In this document: positions 1 to 6,691 of the stretch, one piece after another
How positions within the stretch are numbered: the stretch's first letter is position 1
Layout: each line of letters opens with the position of its first letter
Assembly (NCBI GenBank): GCA_001787035.1
Contig: MFUY01000024.1
Location: forward strand, 157 to 19,227
Reading direction: 5' to 3'
DNA from: Candidatus Nomurabacteria bacterium RIFCSPLOWO2_01_FULL_41_12
GTDB lineage: Bacteria > Patescibacteriota > Minisyncoccia > Phycocordibacterales > UBA9973
Length of the DNA: 19,071 nt
Notes under the pieces: generated by a model
Told to the model about the DNA's origin: nothing
The model's database searches: none
What the model saw: only the letters and a program-made list of their open reading frames with translations
Position numbers and translations under genes: made by a program

Positions 1-1617
1 AAGGAGAAGGGTGCGAATATGCGAACCGTCCACATCAGCATCAGTCGCAATGATTATTTTATGATAGCGTATTTTTTCTAAATCAAAAGTATCCCCGATT
101 GAAGTACCCATGGCAATAACGAGCGACTTCACTTCTTTGGAAGCGAGCATCTTGTCAATGCGCGCGCGCTCAACATTTAGAATTTTACCGCGCAGTGGCA
201 GTATCGCCTGGGTACGGCGGTCACGCCCTTGCTTGGCAGAGCCTCCGGCGGAGTCCCCCTCTACCAGGAATAATTCTGATTCGGATGCATCTTTACTCTG
301 ACAATCCGCCAATTTGCCCGGAAGGGTCATGCCCTCAAGGGCGCCTTTGCGCAAGATAGAATCCTTGGCGGCTTTGGCGGCTTTACGAGCCTTCAGGGCC
401 AAAATAGACTTGTTTATTATAGCTTTTGCTTCATCTGGGTTTTCTTCCAAGAAATTATTAAAGGCCTCGCCAAAGACCGTGGCCACAGCCCCTTGAGCTT
501 CCTGACTACCTAATTTTGCTTTCGTTTGACCCTCAAATTGAATTTCACGGAGCTTCACGGAAATGGCAACCGTTAAACCTTCCAAAACATCCTCCCCGGT
601 AAAACCTCCTTCAGACTCTTTCATCATTTCTCTTTTTTTACAGTAAGTATTGAGCGTTCTGGTAAGCGCGGTTTTAAAACCGGTCACATGCGTACCGCCT
701 TCAGGTGTGTGAATATTGTTGGCAAAGGGAATAATACGATCCACGATATCATCCACGTACTGAAGGGCGATTTCTATCCCAACGCCATCTAATTCTTTAT
801 CGACGTAAAAAATATTGTCCTGAATCGGTTTTTGAAATTTATTATAATACTTTATGAGAGAAATAAGCCCGCCTTCAAAGTAAAAAGAGGTGGAAGGAAG
901 TTCCAACCCAAGATCTCGGAAATAAAAAACATCATTGTCATCAAGGCCTTTTTTATTGTTCCATTCTCGCGCGTCAATTATTAAAATTCGGAGCCCCTTG
1001 ACTAGATAGGCCTGCTGGCGAATATGATTGACTATCGTATTCCATTCAAATTTTATATCTTTAAAAACTTCTTGATCCGGCTCAAAAGTTATAATAGTGC
1101 CATGAAGTTTTGATGCACTAATCTTTTTTACAGCAACCCTTTTTTTGCCTTTCGAATATTCTTGCACATATTTACCTCCATCTCTGTGGATTTCTGCTTT
1201 ACAGTAAATAGAAAGCGCGTTGACGACAGACGCACCGACTCCGTGCAGGCCACCTGAAACTTTATATCCGCTATTTTCCCCGCCGAATTTTCCTCCAGCA
1301 TGAAGAGTCGTCATCACTGTCTCCAGGGCGGAGACTTTCGTCTTCTTGTGCATATCAACAGGTATGCCTCGGCCATTGTCCGCTACGCGGATACGGTTAT
1401 CCGGAAGAAGAACTACCTCAATGTCATTACAAAAGCCCCCCATCGCTTCGTCACGGGAATTGTCAAAAATCTCCCAGACTAAATGATGAAGCCCTTCCGG
1501 GCCTGTGGTACCTATATACATGCCGGGACGGCGCCTGACGGGCTCCAGGCCCTCTAAAACCGATATATCTGAGGCATCATAATGGTGCCCATTGCCTTGA
1601 GTTTTCTCTTTTGCCAT
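1..1617 (-). CDS. gyrB: DNA gyrase subunit B (3' end cut by window)
   Basis: ATPase subunit of type II topoisomerase; with GyrA it introduces negative supercoils. Translating the minus strand from ATG at 1617 gives 539 codons open to the window edge. Seen: RRRPGMYIG (about 28-36), the GHKL ATP-binding Asn motif EIFDNSRDEA (49-58), DNGRGIP, the glycine-rich lid GGLHGVGASVVNALS, the TOPRIM start EGDSAGGSAKQGRDRR (453-468) and the metal-binding DADVDG (526-531). QAILPLRGKILNVE is typical of GyrB. Only roughly the last 100 residues of a short (about 640 aa) GyrB should be missing. ParE is the alternative, but the TOPRIM sequence reads as GyrB. The start is supported by the GHKL alignment and by a good promoter ending 6 bases upstream; there is no Shine-Dalgarno site. 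Confidence 0.97.
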   Translation of the reverse strand, partial: MAKEKTQGNGHHYDASDISVLEGLEPVRRRPGMYIGTTGPEGLHHLVWEIFDNSRDEAMGGFCNDIEVVLLPDNRIRVADNGRGIPVDMHKKTKVSALETVMTTLHAGGKFGGENSGYKVSGGLHGVGASVVNALSIYCKAEIHRDGGKYVQEYSKGKKRVAVKKISASKLHGTIITFEPDQEVFKDIKFEWNTIVNHIRQQAYLVKGLRILIIDAREWNNKKGLDDNDVFYFRDLGLELPSTSFYFEGGLISLIKYYNKFQKPIQDNIFYVDKELDGVGIEIALQYVDDIVDRIIPFANNIHTPEGGTHVTGFKTALTRTLNTYCKKREMMKESEGGFTGEDVLEGLTVAISVKLREIQFEGQTKAKLGSQEAQGAVATVFGEAFNNFLEENPDEAKAIINKSILALKARKAAKAAKDSILRKGALEGMTLPGKLADCQSKDASESELFLVEGDSAGGSAKQGRDRRTQAILPLRGKILNVERARIDKMLASKEVKSLVIAMGTSIGDTFDLEKIRYHKIIIATDADVDGSHIRTLLL

Positions 1618-1623
1618 AGGGGT

Positions 1624-1652
1624 ATTATAGCAGAATTTACCTCACTTGCCAA
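1624..1652 (-). promoter_or_regulatory. gyrB promoter (leaderless type)
   Basis: On the minus strand TTGGCA (1652-1647), a 17-base spacer and TATAAT (1629-1624), with TG one base upstream of the -10 (TGCTATAAT). Only 6 bases separate the -10 from the gyrB ATG, so transcription should begin at or next to the A of the start codon. The -35 lies in the last codons and stop of the upstream FDX-ACB frame. Confidence 0.75.
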
Positions 1653-1945
1653 CCATTTTTATCCTTGATTTTATTGGTTATTTTAGTCATAATAACGTTT
1701 ATTTCTTCGTCGGTAAGCGTGCGTTCAAAAGACTGAAAAACCAATCTAAAAGCATATGAAATTTGACCGTCTTTTTTAAATTCATCAAAGAGTTCCGGAC
1801 CTCGAATTACAAGATTCCCAGCATTTTCTTTTATAATTTTTAGAACTTCAGAACTTAAAACTCCTTCCGGCACCCATACCGCCACATCGCGGGTAATAAA
1901 GGGAAATAAAGACCACATTTTGAATTTTTTATTTTCTGAATTCAT
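1637..1945 (-). CDS. PheT C-terminal FDX-ACB (anticodon-binding) domain, separate frame
   Basis: This 102-residue frame is what normally forms the C-terminus (B8, ferredoxin-fold anticodon-binding domain) of PheRS beta. Seen: FPFITRDVAVWVPEG near the start, the family's usual K/FP-x-x-x-RD-hydrophobic entry; then GPELFDEFKKDGQISYAFRLVFQSFERTLTDEEI, matching the domain's L.D.Y....GK.S.A.R..FQS..RTLTD.E pattern, and a C-terminal helix. Its first 17 bases overlap the end of the main pheT frame, one base out of phase. Removing one base from the A7 run just upstream (1951-1957) would make one continuous pheT. There is no Shine-Dalgarno site at the ATG, so as a separate protein it would depend on reinitiation after the pheT stop. 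It may be a frameshifted 3' end (mutation, assembly or read error, or recoding) or a truly split subunit. Confidence 0.85.
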   Translation of the reverse strand: MNSENKKFKMWSLFPFITRDVAVWVPEGVLSSEVLKIIKENAGNLVIRGPELFDEFKKDGQISYAFRLVFQSFERTLTDEEINVIMTKITNKIKDKNGWQVR

Positions 1946-3377
1946 ATAAATTTTTTTCTTTTACTTTTTCTCCCTCATTAAATGCCACATGCATTTCTTC
2001 TTTTGGATTCCAAACTGTTCCTATCTCGAATATTTTAACTTCTTTCAACCCAAGTAAAGGTAAGTTTATCTTATTCAATTTTATACTTTCCTTAAGACCG
2101 TCAGTTAAATTTGTGCGCAGAAATTTTTTGTCCGAAGCGCTTTTTTGTACTTCTATTTCTCCTTTATCACAAAAAGTGTAAGTCATAACTTCAGAATAAC
2201 CATCGTTGAGTAATTTATTTCTTGCCCAGAGTATTTTTGTATATGTCTCATTCTGTTTCGGCTTAAATTTAATCTTCGGTATCGTTGGCAACACTTTGTC
2301 ATATCCTAAAATCCTGCCGATTTCTTCCGCCATATCCTCTTCTACTGCCAAATCAAGGCGCATGGGTGGAACAATAATCTCAAATTTTCCATCACTTTCT
2401 TTGTACTTAAAATTATATCGTTTCAAAATATCTTCTATCTCTTTGTCTGAAACTTTCAGACCTAAAATTTTTGAAATTTTCTCAGCGGAAAAAGAAAGTT
2501 TCCTCTCTTCCTGTTTATTTGGATAGACATCCACTATATCTTCAAAAATAGCCCCCGGACACATTTCTACTATAAGCGCTGAGAGTTCCAGCATCCCGTA
2601 TGGTCCTAATTCGGGTGATAAATCATTTTCAAATCTTTTTTTCGCATCAGTAACGATATTCAAGGCTTGCGCTGTTTTCCTGATAGAAACCGGGTCAAAA
2701 TTGTCTGATTCCAAAATAATGTTAGTGGTCAGTTCAGTGAGTTCGGCATTCTTTCCGCCCTTTATACCCGCGACATCGAGCGGATTCCCTTCGCCGTCGG
2801 CGATGATCATCATCGTCTCGTCTAGCACTTTCTCTGTACTGCCAAGCGGAGTAATTCTTTCGCCGTTCTGCGCCTGCCTAATAATCAATTTAAGACCCTT
2901 CACCTTATCCATATCAAAGGCGTGCGCCGGCTGGCCACAGTCGAAAGTTACAATATTAGTAGCATCCACGATATTATTTATCGATCGCTGACCGACTGAT
3001 TCCAAATGTTTTACCACCCAATCCGGGCTTGAACCAACTTTTATGTTCCGGACTATACGTCCCACATGCCTGCGGCATTTTGGAGTTTGTATCTCAATTT
3101 TCAAATTAGTCGGTTTGGACTGCGGAATTTTGTACTTAGGCGTTGGGTCAACAAACTTGATATCTAAAAGCGAAGCAAGTTCGCGTGCCACGCCCTGATG
3201 GCTGAGCAAATCATGAGCCCGGTTTGGCAAAATCTTTAAATCAAAAACTGCATCCCCGTCCGATTTTTTTTCCAAGCTCTCCACTTCGCAAAGATGATAG
3301 TTAAAAATATCCATCAGCTTGTCCACTTCGGGAGCATCTGGTATATACCATTTAAGCCAGTTGTAAGAAATGAGCAT
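1929..3377 (-). CDS. pheT: Phenylalanine-tRNA ligase beta subunit, lacking EMAP domain and C-terminal domain
   Basis: Beta subunit of the alpha2-beta2 phenylalanyl-tRNA synthetase. Seen: the N-terminal start SYNWLKWYIPD, then an abrupt join at about residues 34-46 to DLKILPNRAHDLLSHQGVARE; the EMAPII-like tRNA-binding domain (B2) usually inserted there is absent. The B3/B4 editing-domain region follows (NNIVDATNIVTFDCGQPAHAFD, about 134-155; IRKTAQALNIVTDAKKRFE, 232-250), then B5 (about 292-360) and the inactive catalytic-like core ending in KIFEIGTVW. The frame stops at 482 residues, before FDX-ACB, which is in the next frame. E. coli PheT is near 795 residues; main frame plus FDX-ACB is about 580 here. 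It follows pheS by 74 bases containing an inverted repeat. The upstream sequence has no Shine-Dalgarno site. Confidence 0.93.
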   Translation of the reverse strand: MLISYNWLKWYIPDAPEVDKLMDIFNYHLCEVESLEKKSDGDAVFDLKILPNRAHDLLSHQGVARELASLLDIKFVDPTPKYKIPQSKPTNLKIEIQTPKCRRHVGRIVRNIKVGSSPDWVVKHLESVGQRSINNIVDATNIVTFDCGQPAHAFDMDKVKGLKLIIRQAQNGERITPLGSTEKVLDETMMIIADGEGNPLDVAGIKGGKNAELTELTTNIILESDNFDPVSIRKTAQALNIVTDAKKRFENDLSPELGPYGMLELSALIVEMCPGAIFEDIVDVYPNKQEERKLSFSAEKISKILGLKVSDKEIEDILKRYNFKYKESDGKFEIIVPPMRLDLAVEEDMAEEIGRILGYDKVLPTIPKIKFKPKQNETYTKILWARNKLLNDGYSEVMTYTFCDKGEIEVQKSASDKKFLRTNLTDGLKESIKLNKINLPLLGLKEVKIFEIGTVWNPKEEMHVAFNEGEKVKEKNLYEFRK

Positions 3378-3381
3378 CCCA

Positions 3382-3441
3382 GTACTAAAATTTTAAGTTG
3401 TTAATAATCGTGGTCATGTTTTTGATTGTGAAATTTAGTAC
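3382..3441. repeat. Inverted repeat between pheS and pheT
   Basis: GTACTAAAATTT (3382-3393) and AAATTTAGTAC (3431-3441) are reverse complements apart from one extra A/T, with a 37-base loop. In the mRNA one arm ends 4 bases before the pheT start codon, so the stem could limit access to it. It is followed by no U-run, so it is not an obvious terminator. It is AT-rich and may be chance. Confidence 0.4.
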
Positions 3442-3451
3442 GGGACAGGTA

Positions 3452-4207
3452 TTAAAACTGATTGAGCCTTAAATCTCCCTGATAAAAAAGCCGGACATCG
3501 GGTATTCCCCACTTTATCATCGCAATGCGGTCTAATCCCCCGCCGAAACAAAAACCTTGCACTTTTTTGGGGTCCAGACCCATATTGCGAATGACAGCCG
3601 GATTAGTCATTCCGCCACCCATCATCTCAAGCCATTTCCCTTTAAACTTTGCAAAAACTTCTATAGAAGGTTCGGTAAAAGGGAAAAAGCTCGGACGAAA
3701 TTCTATCTCTATGTCATCTCCAAGCATTTTTCTATAAAAATTAGTAAGCACGCCTTTCATATTGGCGAGAGAAACTCCGTCTTCTGTAGTACCCAGCATT
3801 GAACCGTCTATCTGAAAAAATTGCATTTCATGTGTAGCGTCTGTCGCTTCGTTGCGGAAAACTTTACCGACAGAAATAAAGGCCGAAGGTATTCGGCCAG
3901 CTCTGGCCGCTTGTTCAGTTGCGGAAGCTGTTACACCAGTTGTGTGGGTGCGAAGTACTTTTGTTTTATTGTCTTTTATCCAAAATGTGTCTTGCATATC
4001 ACGCGCTGGGTGGTCTTTCGGCATATTTAATATGTCAAAGTTGTACCATTCGCTCTCCAATTCCGGACCGAGAGCTATTTCAAAACCAAGCTCGGCAAAA
4101 ACCCCATAAGCCTCCTCGGCCAAAAGAGAAAGAGGGTGTATTGTGCCTAGTTTTCCTTCTTTCATTTTAATGATGTCTTTCAAAGGAAGGTATTTCCTTT
4201 CCGTCAT
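3452..4207 (-). CDS. pheS: Phenylalanine-tRNA ligase alpha subunit, lacking N-terminal coiled coil
   Basis: Catalytic alpha subunit of PheRS, which charges tRNA-Phe. Seen: THTTGV (87-92, family T.TSGV), class II motif 2 with FRNEATDATHEMQFFQ (117-132), FRPSFFPFTEPS (170-181) and motif 3 GGGLDRIAMIKWGI (222-235). Homology to the usual protein begins at about residue 16-20, so the approximately 90-residue N-terminal coiled coil that contacts tRNA in bacterial PheS is missing; the preceding ORF does not supply it. The start is uncertain. ATG 4207 has GGAG directly touching it (no spacing) and would overlap the upstream ORF by 41 bases. ATG 4165, which sits just after that ORF's stop as TAAAATG, would give 237 residues and suits reinitiation. 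Either leaves the catalytic domain whole. Confidence 0.95.
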   Translation of the reverse strand: MTERKYLPLKDIIKMKEGKLGTIHPLSLLAEEAYGVFAELGFEIALGPELESEWYNFDILNMPKDHPARDMQDTFWIKDNKTKVLRTHTTGVTASATEQAARAGRIPSAFISVGKVFRNEATDATHEMQFFQIDGSMLGTTEDGVSLANMKGVLTNFYRKMLGDDIEIEFRPSFFPFTEPSIEVFAKFKGKWLEMMGGGMTNPAVIRNMGLDPKKVQGFCFGGGLDRIAMIKWGIPDVRLFYQGDLRLNQF

Positions 4208-4394
4208 CTCCTTTTTTACTCACTACCCTGTAGTTATTACCGTCAATTGAAAATTCAGATTTTCCATGTCTTCCCCACTCTTCTATACGTCTTTTAAATT
4301 CATGCTTACCTTCATCACTTTTAAAGAGATGGCGAACATCATCAGTATCGTGACTAAAATGAGCTTCTTGATCATGATAATTATGAATACTCAT
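4167..4394 (-). CDS. Small hydrophilic protein of unknown function, upstream of pheS
   Basis: A 75-residue frame that I do not recognise. It is highly charged and rich in His (SIHNYHDQEAHFSHD at the N-terminus), Asp, Glu, Lys and Arg, with no membrane segment or signal peptide. The middle (residues 28-46) looks helical and the section EFSIDGNNYRVVSKKG resembles a short beta hairpin. It lies directly upstream of pheS and ends as TAAAATG against the internal pheS ATG, suggesting translational coupling. Two candidate -10 boxes lie upstream. It does not resemble the missing PheS coiled coil. It may be a real small gene or pheS leader; codon use and composition fit coding. Confidence 0.55.
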   Translation of the reverse strand: MSIHNYHDQEAHFSHDTDDVRHLFKSDEGKHEFKRRIEEWGRHGKSEFSIDGNNYRVVSKKGDDGKEIPSFERHH

Positions 4395-4401
4395 ATGTTT
4401 T

Positions 4402-4434
4402 AATATATTAAACTTATAATAGATAATTATACCA
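4402..4434 (-). promoter_or_regulatory. Candidate promoter(s) for the pheS-pheT unit
   Basis: Two possible -10 boxes on the minus strand: extended TGGTATAAT (4434-4426), which overlaps the trhO stop and would give a leader of about 25 bases, and TATATT (4407-4402), 7 bases before the ATG of the 75-residue ORF, which would be leaderless. I see no clear -35 for either. Confidence 0.4.
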
Positions 4435-5356
4435 AATTAGCCTCGACTGGGCTAATTTTGCGTCCATGGCGAGAAAGAACACACCCACCTGGACAAAATG
4501 CCCTTCCATTGGTTTTATCAAGACAATTAACGCAATTAATAAAGTGCCTGTGGCAGACGGGATTTGCACAATTTACATAATTTTCAGACTGCTCTCCACA
4601 GGCATCGCATTTGCCGACAATCTGGTGCTTTTCATCGTCGGTATAAAAGGCCATTGTTACCCGTCCATCAAAGACATAGAGCTTTCCTTGAAAGTCTTCA
4701 TTCGGATACTTCTCTATATAGCTCACAATTCCTCCATCAAGCTGATAAACATCCGTAAACCCCTGTGTGATTAAAAATCCGGAAGCTTTTTCGCAACGCA
4801 CTCCTCCAGTACATACAGTTAATACAGTTTTATTTTTCAAATGAGCGATTTGCTCCACGACTTTCGGCAAATCCCTGAAATTCTCCATCGGGGGCAAAAT
4901 GGAGTCCTTAAAATACCCCACTTTATGCTCATAGGCATTGCGCATATCTACGATATAAAATTCACGGCCTCCGTCAGCTGGCGGATTGATCCACCCATGA
5001 AGCTCTTCGGGTTTTAAGTGTATGCCCGTAATTTGATTTGGGTCTATATCGCAAGTGCCTAAGTGGAGTGATACAATTTCTTTACGTACTTTTATAGAGA
5101 GTTTCGGAAAAGCATTGCCTGTACCGGCGTTTTTTTTGTAATGTATGTTCAAAAATCTTTTATCTTTTTCAAGCTCTTTGATATATTTTTCAATATTTTC
5201 TTTAGCCCCCTCATAAGTAGCATTAATCCCCTCCGTTGCAATAATACACCTGCCTTTGAGCCCGAGCCTCTCGCATACTTCTACTTCCCGAGTTTTTACA
5301 GCCTCTGGGTCGTCAATATGCACATATTTATAGAAAAGGATAATTTGGTATTCCAT
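4427..5356 (-). CDS. trhO: tRNA uridine(34) hydroxylase, rhodanese-domain protein
   Basis: TrhO (YceA/UPF0176 family) hydroxylates uridine 34 of tRNAs as the first step to 5-(carboxy)methoxyuridine at the wobble base. Seen: an N-terminal acylphosphatase-like domain (FYKYVHIDDPEAV; GRCIIATEGINATYEG at 35-50), a rhodanese domain with DMRNAYEHKVGYF (137-149), the catalytic loop CTGGVRCEKA with nucleophile Cys182, and DGGIVSY. A cysteine-rich tail has CxxC pairs at about 250/253 and 275/278 plus cysteines near 263, 268, 288 and 292, as in the long-form family, and probably binds metal. Length (309) is normal. The start lies 7 bases after the stop of the upstream membrane gene with no Shine-Dalgarno site, so it is probably translated by coupling. 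Confidence 0.92.
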   Translation of the reverse strand: MEYQIILFYKYVHIDDPEAVKTREVEVCERLGLKGRCIIATEGINATYEGAKENIEKYIKELEKDKRFLNIHYKKNAGTGNAFPKLSIKVRKEIVSLHLGTCDIDPNQITGIHLKPEELHGWINPPADGGREFYIVDMRNAYEHKVGYFKDSILPPMENFRDLPKVVEQIAHLKNKTVLTVCTGGVRCEKASGFLITQGFTDVYQLDGGIVSYIEKYPNEDFQGKLYVFDGRVTMAFYTDDEKHQIVGKCDACGEQSENYVNCANPVCHRHFINCVNCLDKTNGRAFCPGGCVLSRHGRKISPVEANLV

Positions 5357-5363
5357 TATAATT

Positions 5364-5900
5364 TTAAACAGCGTAGAAAACTTTTTTGTATTTTACAGAA
5401 GACATAAATCTAGTTATTGCCCTAATACAAATAAAAACAGTTAAAATAATAATTGGATTAAAAATATAATAAGATGAAAGGAAATAGAAACCAAAAGCAA
5501 CAATGGCTTCTATGGCATCATAGAAAAGCCAGGTGTCCATAAATTTAATGTCATCGTGCAGAATTTTGTGTTCACTCTTTATACGCCAAAGCCAGAGAAT
5601 GTCCGCAATTCTATAAACCATAAAAGACATCAAAAAGTACGGCAAACTTTTCTGTGTCGCAAATATCAATAGAAACATACTAAAAATAATAACGGTATGT
5701 ATTATAACATCTATTTCTAGCCTTAAGGCATATTTCTTGGCAACTGGATTGTAATCAATCCAATAATCAATCAGAGAAAGGTATGTAAAAACAAAAGCAA
5801 GGTACTGCCATGGTTCATTTAGTGCAGGCCACCATTGAAAACCAAGACTTAATACTACCCCCACCATCACATCAATAAATTTTAGCTGAAATTGTTTCAT
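5364..5900 (-). CDS. Multi-pass membrane protein of unknown function
   Basis: A 178-residue protein that I do not recognise. Hydrophobic segments can be seen at about residues 9-24, 31-47, 65-83, 88-104, 126-144 and 149-163, giving five or six membrane helices separated by short charged loops (EHKILHDDIKF between the fourth and fifth). There is no signal peptide, catalytic motif or cysteine pattern. It is the first gene of a two-gene unit with trhO, starting right behind a promoter-like sequence; the pairing with a tRNA modification enzyme does not itself suggest a role. It may be a lineage-restricted protein. Confidence 0.75.
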   Translation of the reverse strand: MKQFQLKFIDVMVGVVLSLGFQWWPALNEPWQYLAFVFTYLSLIDYWIDYNPVAKKYALRLEIDVIIHTVIIFSMFLLIFATQKSLPYFLMSFMVYRIADILWLWRIKSEHKILHDDIKFMDTWLFYDAIEAIVAFGFYFLSSYYIFNPIIILTVFICIRAITRFMSSVKYKKVFYAV

Positions 5901-5907
5901 ATAAGTT

Positions 5908-5936
5908 ATCTTATAGCCAAAAAGGCAAAATTACAA
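5908..5936 (-). promoter_or_regulatory. Promoter of membrane protein-trhO unit (leaderless type)
   Basis: Minus strand TTGTAA (5936-5931), 17-base spacer, TAAGAT (5913-5908), then 7 bases to the ATG at 5900. The spacing predicts transcription starting at or beside the start codon. There is no Shine-Dalgarno site. Confidence 0.6.
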
Positions 5937-5951
5937 GAGCTATTATTGTAA

Positions 5952-6674
5952 TCAAATTTTTCTGTAAACCACCCACCAGCGAGCGCCTTGTTTTTTAGAA
6001 TCAGCCTTATCAACTTTCAATTCCTCGTAAGGTTCAACAGCTATTTCAAATCCATTTTCGGTTGCGAGTTGTTCTAATTCTTTCATGGTAAAATAATGCT
6101 GATTAACACCTCTTTTACTTCCTTTTAAATCGACAGCGGTGTACCCAGAATCAATAATCCGCCGACGTTGTTTTGCAAAATCTTTTATCGACCTGCATTG
6201 AAAAAGAAAAAATTTTCCCGGTTTCAAAACTCTGGCAACTTCCGCAAAAGATTTTTGTATGTCTGGCCACATATTGTGATGAATGGCGCCGATACTGACC
6301 ACAAAATCAAAATTATCAGACGGAAAATCCAATTTAGCACTTTGCCCTTTAATAATTTGTGCTTGTAAACCAACTTCTTGTAACTTTTCTTCAGCTCCAT
6401 GTCTCATGCCATCTGATGGCTCAACTCCTGTAACATTTAAACCACGTTGTACCATTGGGATTAGATATCTTCCCATACCGCAACCAATATCTAAAACATC
6501 GGGTCCCAATTCGGCTTGATGGGCTGCGTAAAAATTTTCAAAAAATGGGGCTAAATCTTTTCCCTCAACGTGCATCAAATACCCTTCTGCTGCTCTTTTA
6601 TCCCAAGCGGTGTCTGTAATGTCTCTTTGGGTTGGAGGTGGATTAGTAGGTGGCTTATCTCCGAAAGGTTTCAT
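5952..6674 (-). CDS. Class I SAM-dependent methyltransferase
   Basis: A 240-residue methyltransferase of the type 11 (Methyltransf_11/25) fold. Seen: motif I VLDIGCGMGRYL (60-71), the ribose-binding acidic end of strand 2 at VTGVEPSDGM (81-90), a motif II/III region QIIKGQSAKLDFPSDNFDFVVSIGAIHHN, and VARVLKPGKFFLFQCRS after strand 5. The C-terminal part (LKGSKRGVNQHYFTMKELEQLATENGFEI) is the usual lid or substrate region. The N-terminus is proline-rich (PPTNPPPTQRD). The substrate cannot be read from the sequence; the IGAIHHN stretch is shared with several small-molecule and tRNA methyltransferases, so I make no assignment. It appears to be its own transcription unit. Confidence 0.88.
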   Translation of the reverse strand: MKPFGDKPPTNPPPTQRDITDTAWDKRAAEGYLMHVEGKDLAPFFENFYAAHQAELGPDVLDIGCGMGRYLIPMVQRGLNVTGVEPSDGMRHGAEEKLQEVGLQAQIIKGQSAKLDFPSDNFDFVVSIGAIHHNMWPDIQKSFAEVARVLKPGKFFLFQCRSIKDFAKQRRRIIDSGYTAVDLKGSKRGVNQHYFTMKELEQLATENGFEIAVEPYEELKVDKADSKKQGARWWVVYRKI

Positions 6675-6680
6675 GTTAAT

Positions 6681-6689
6681 ATTATATCA
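6681..6689 (-). promoter_or_regulatory. Extended -10 promoter of the methyltransferase
   Basis: TGATATAAT on the minus strand, 6 bases before the ATG at 6674. No recognisable -35, as is allowed for extended -10 promoters. Predicts a leaderless mRNA. Confidence 0.55.
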
Positions 6690-6691
6690 GG

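Noticed and set aside
4205..4211. GGAG as the Shine-Dalgarno site of pheS
   Set aside because: It touches the ATG at 4207 with no spacing, and no start codon lies at a usable distance downstream.
4163..4394. The 75-residue ORF as a detached PheS coiled-coil domain
   Set aside because: No heptad pattern or resemblance to the PheS N-terminus; it is His/Asp-rich with an apparent beta hairpin.
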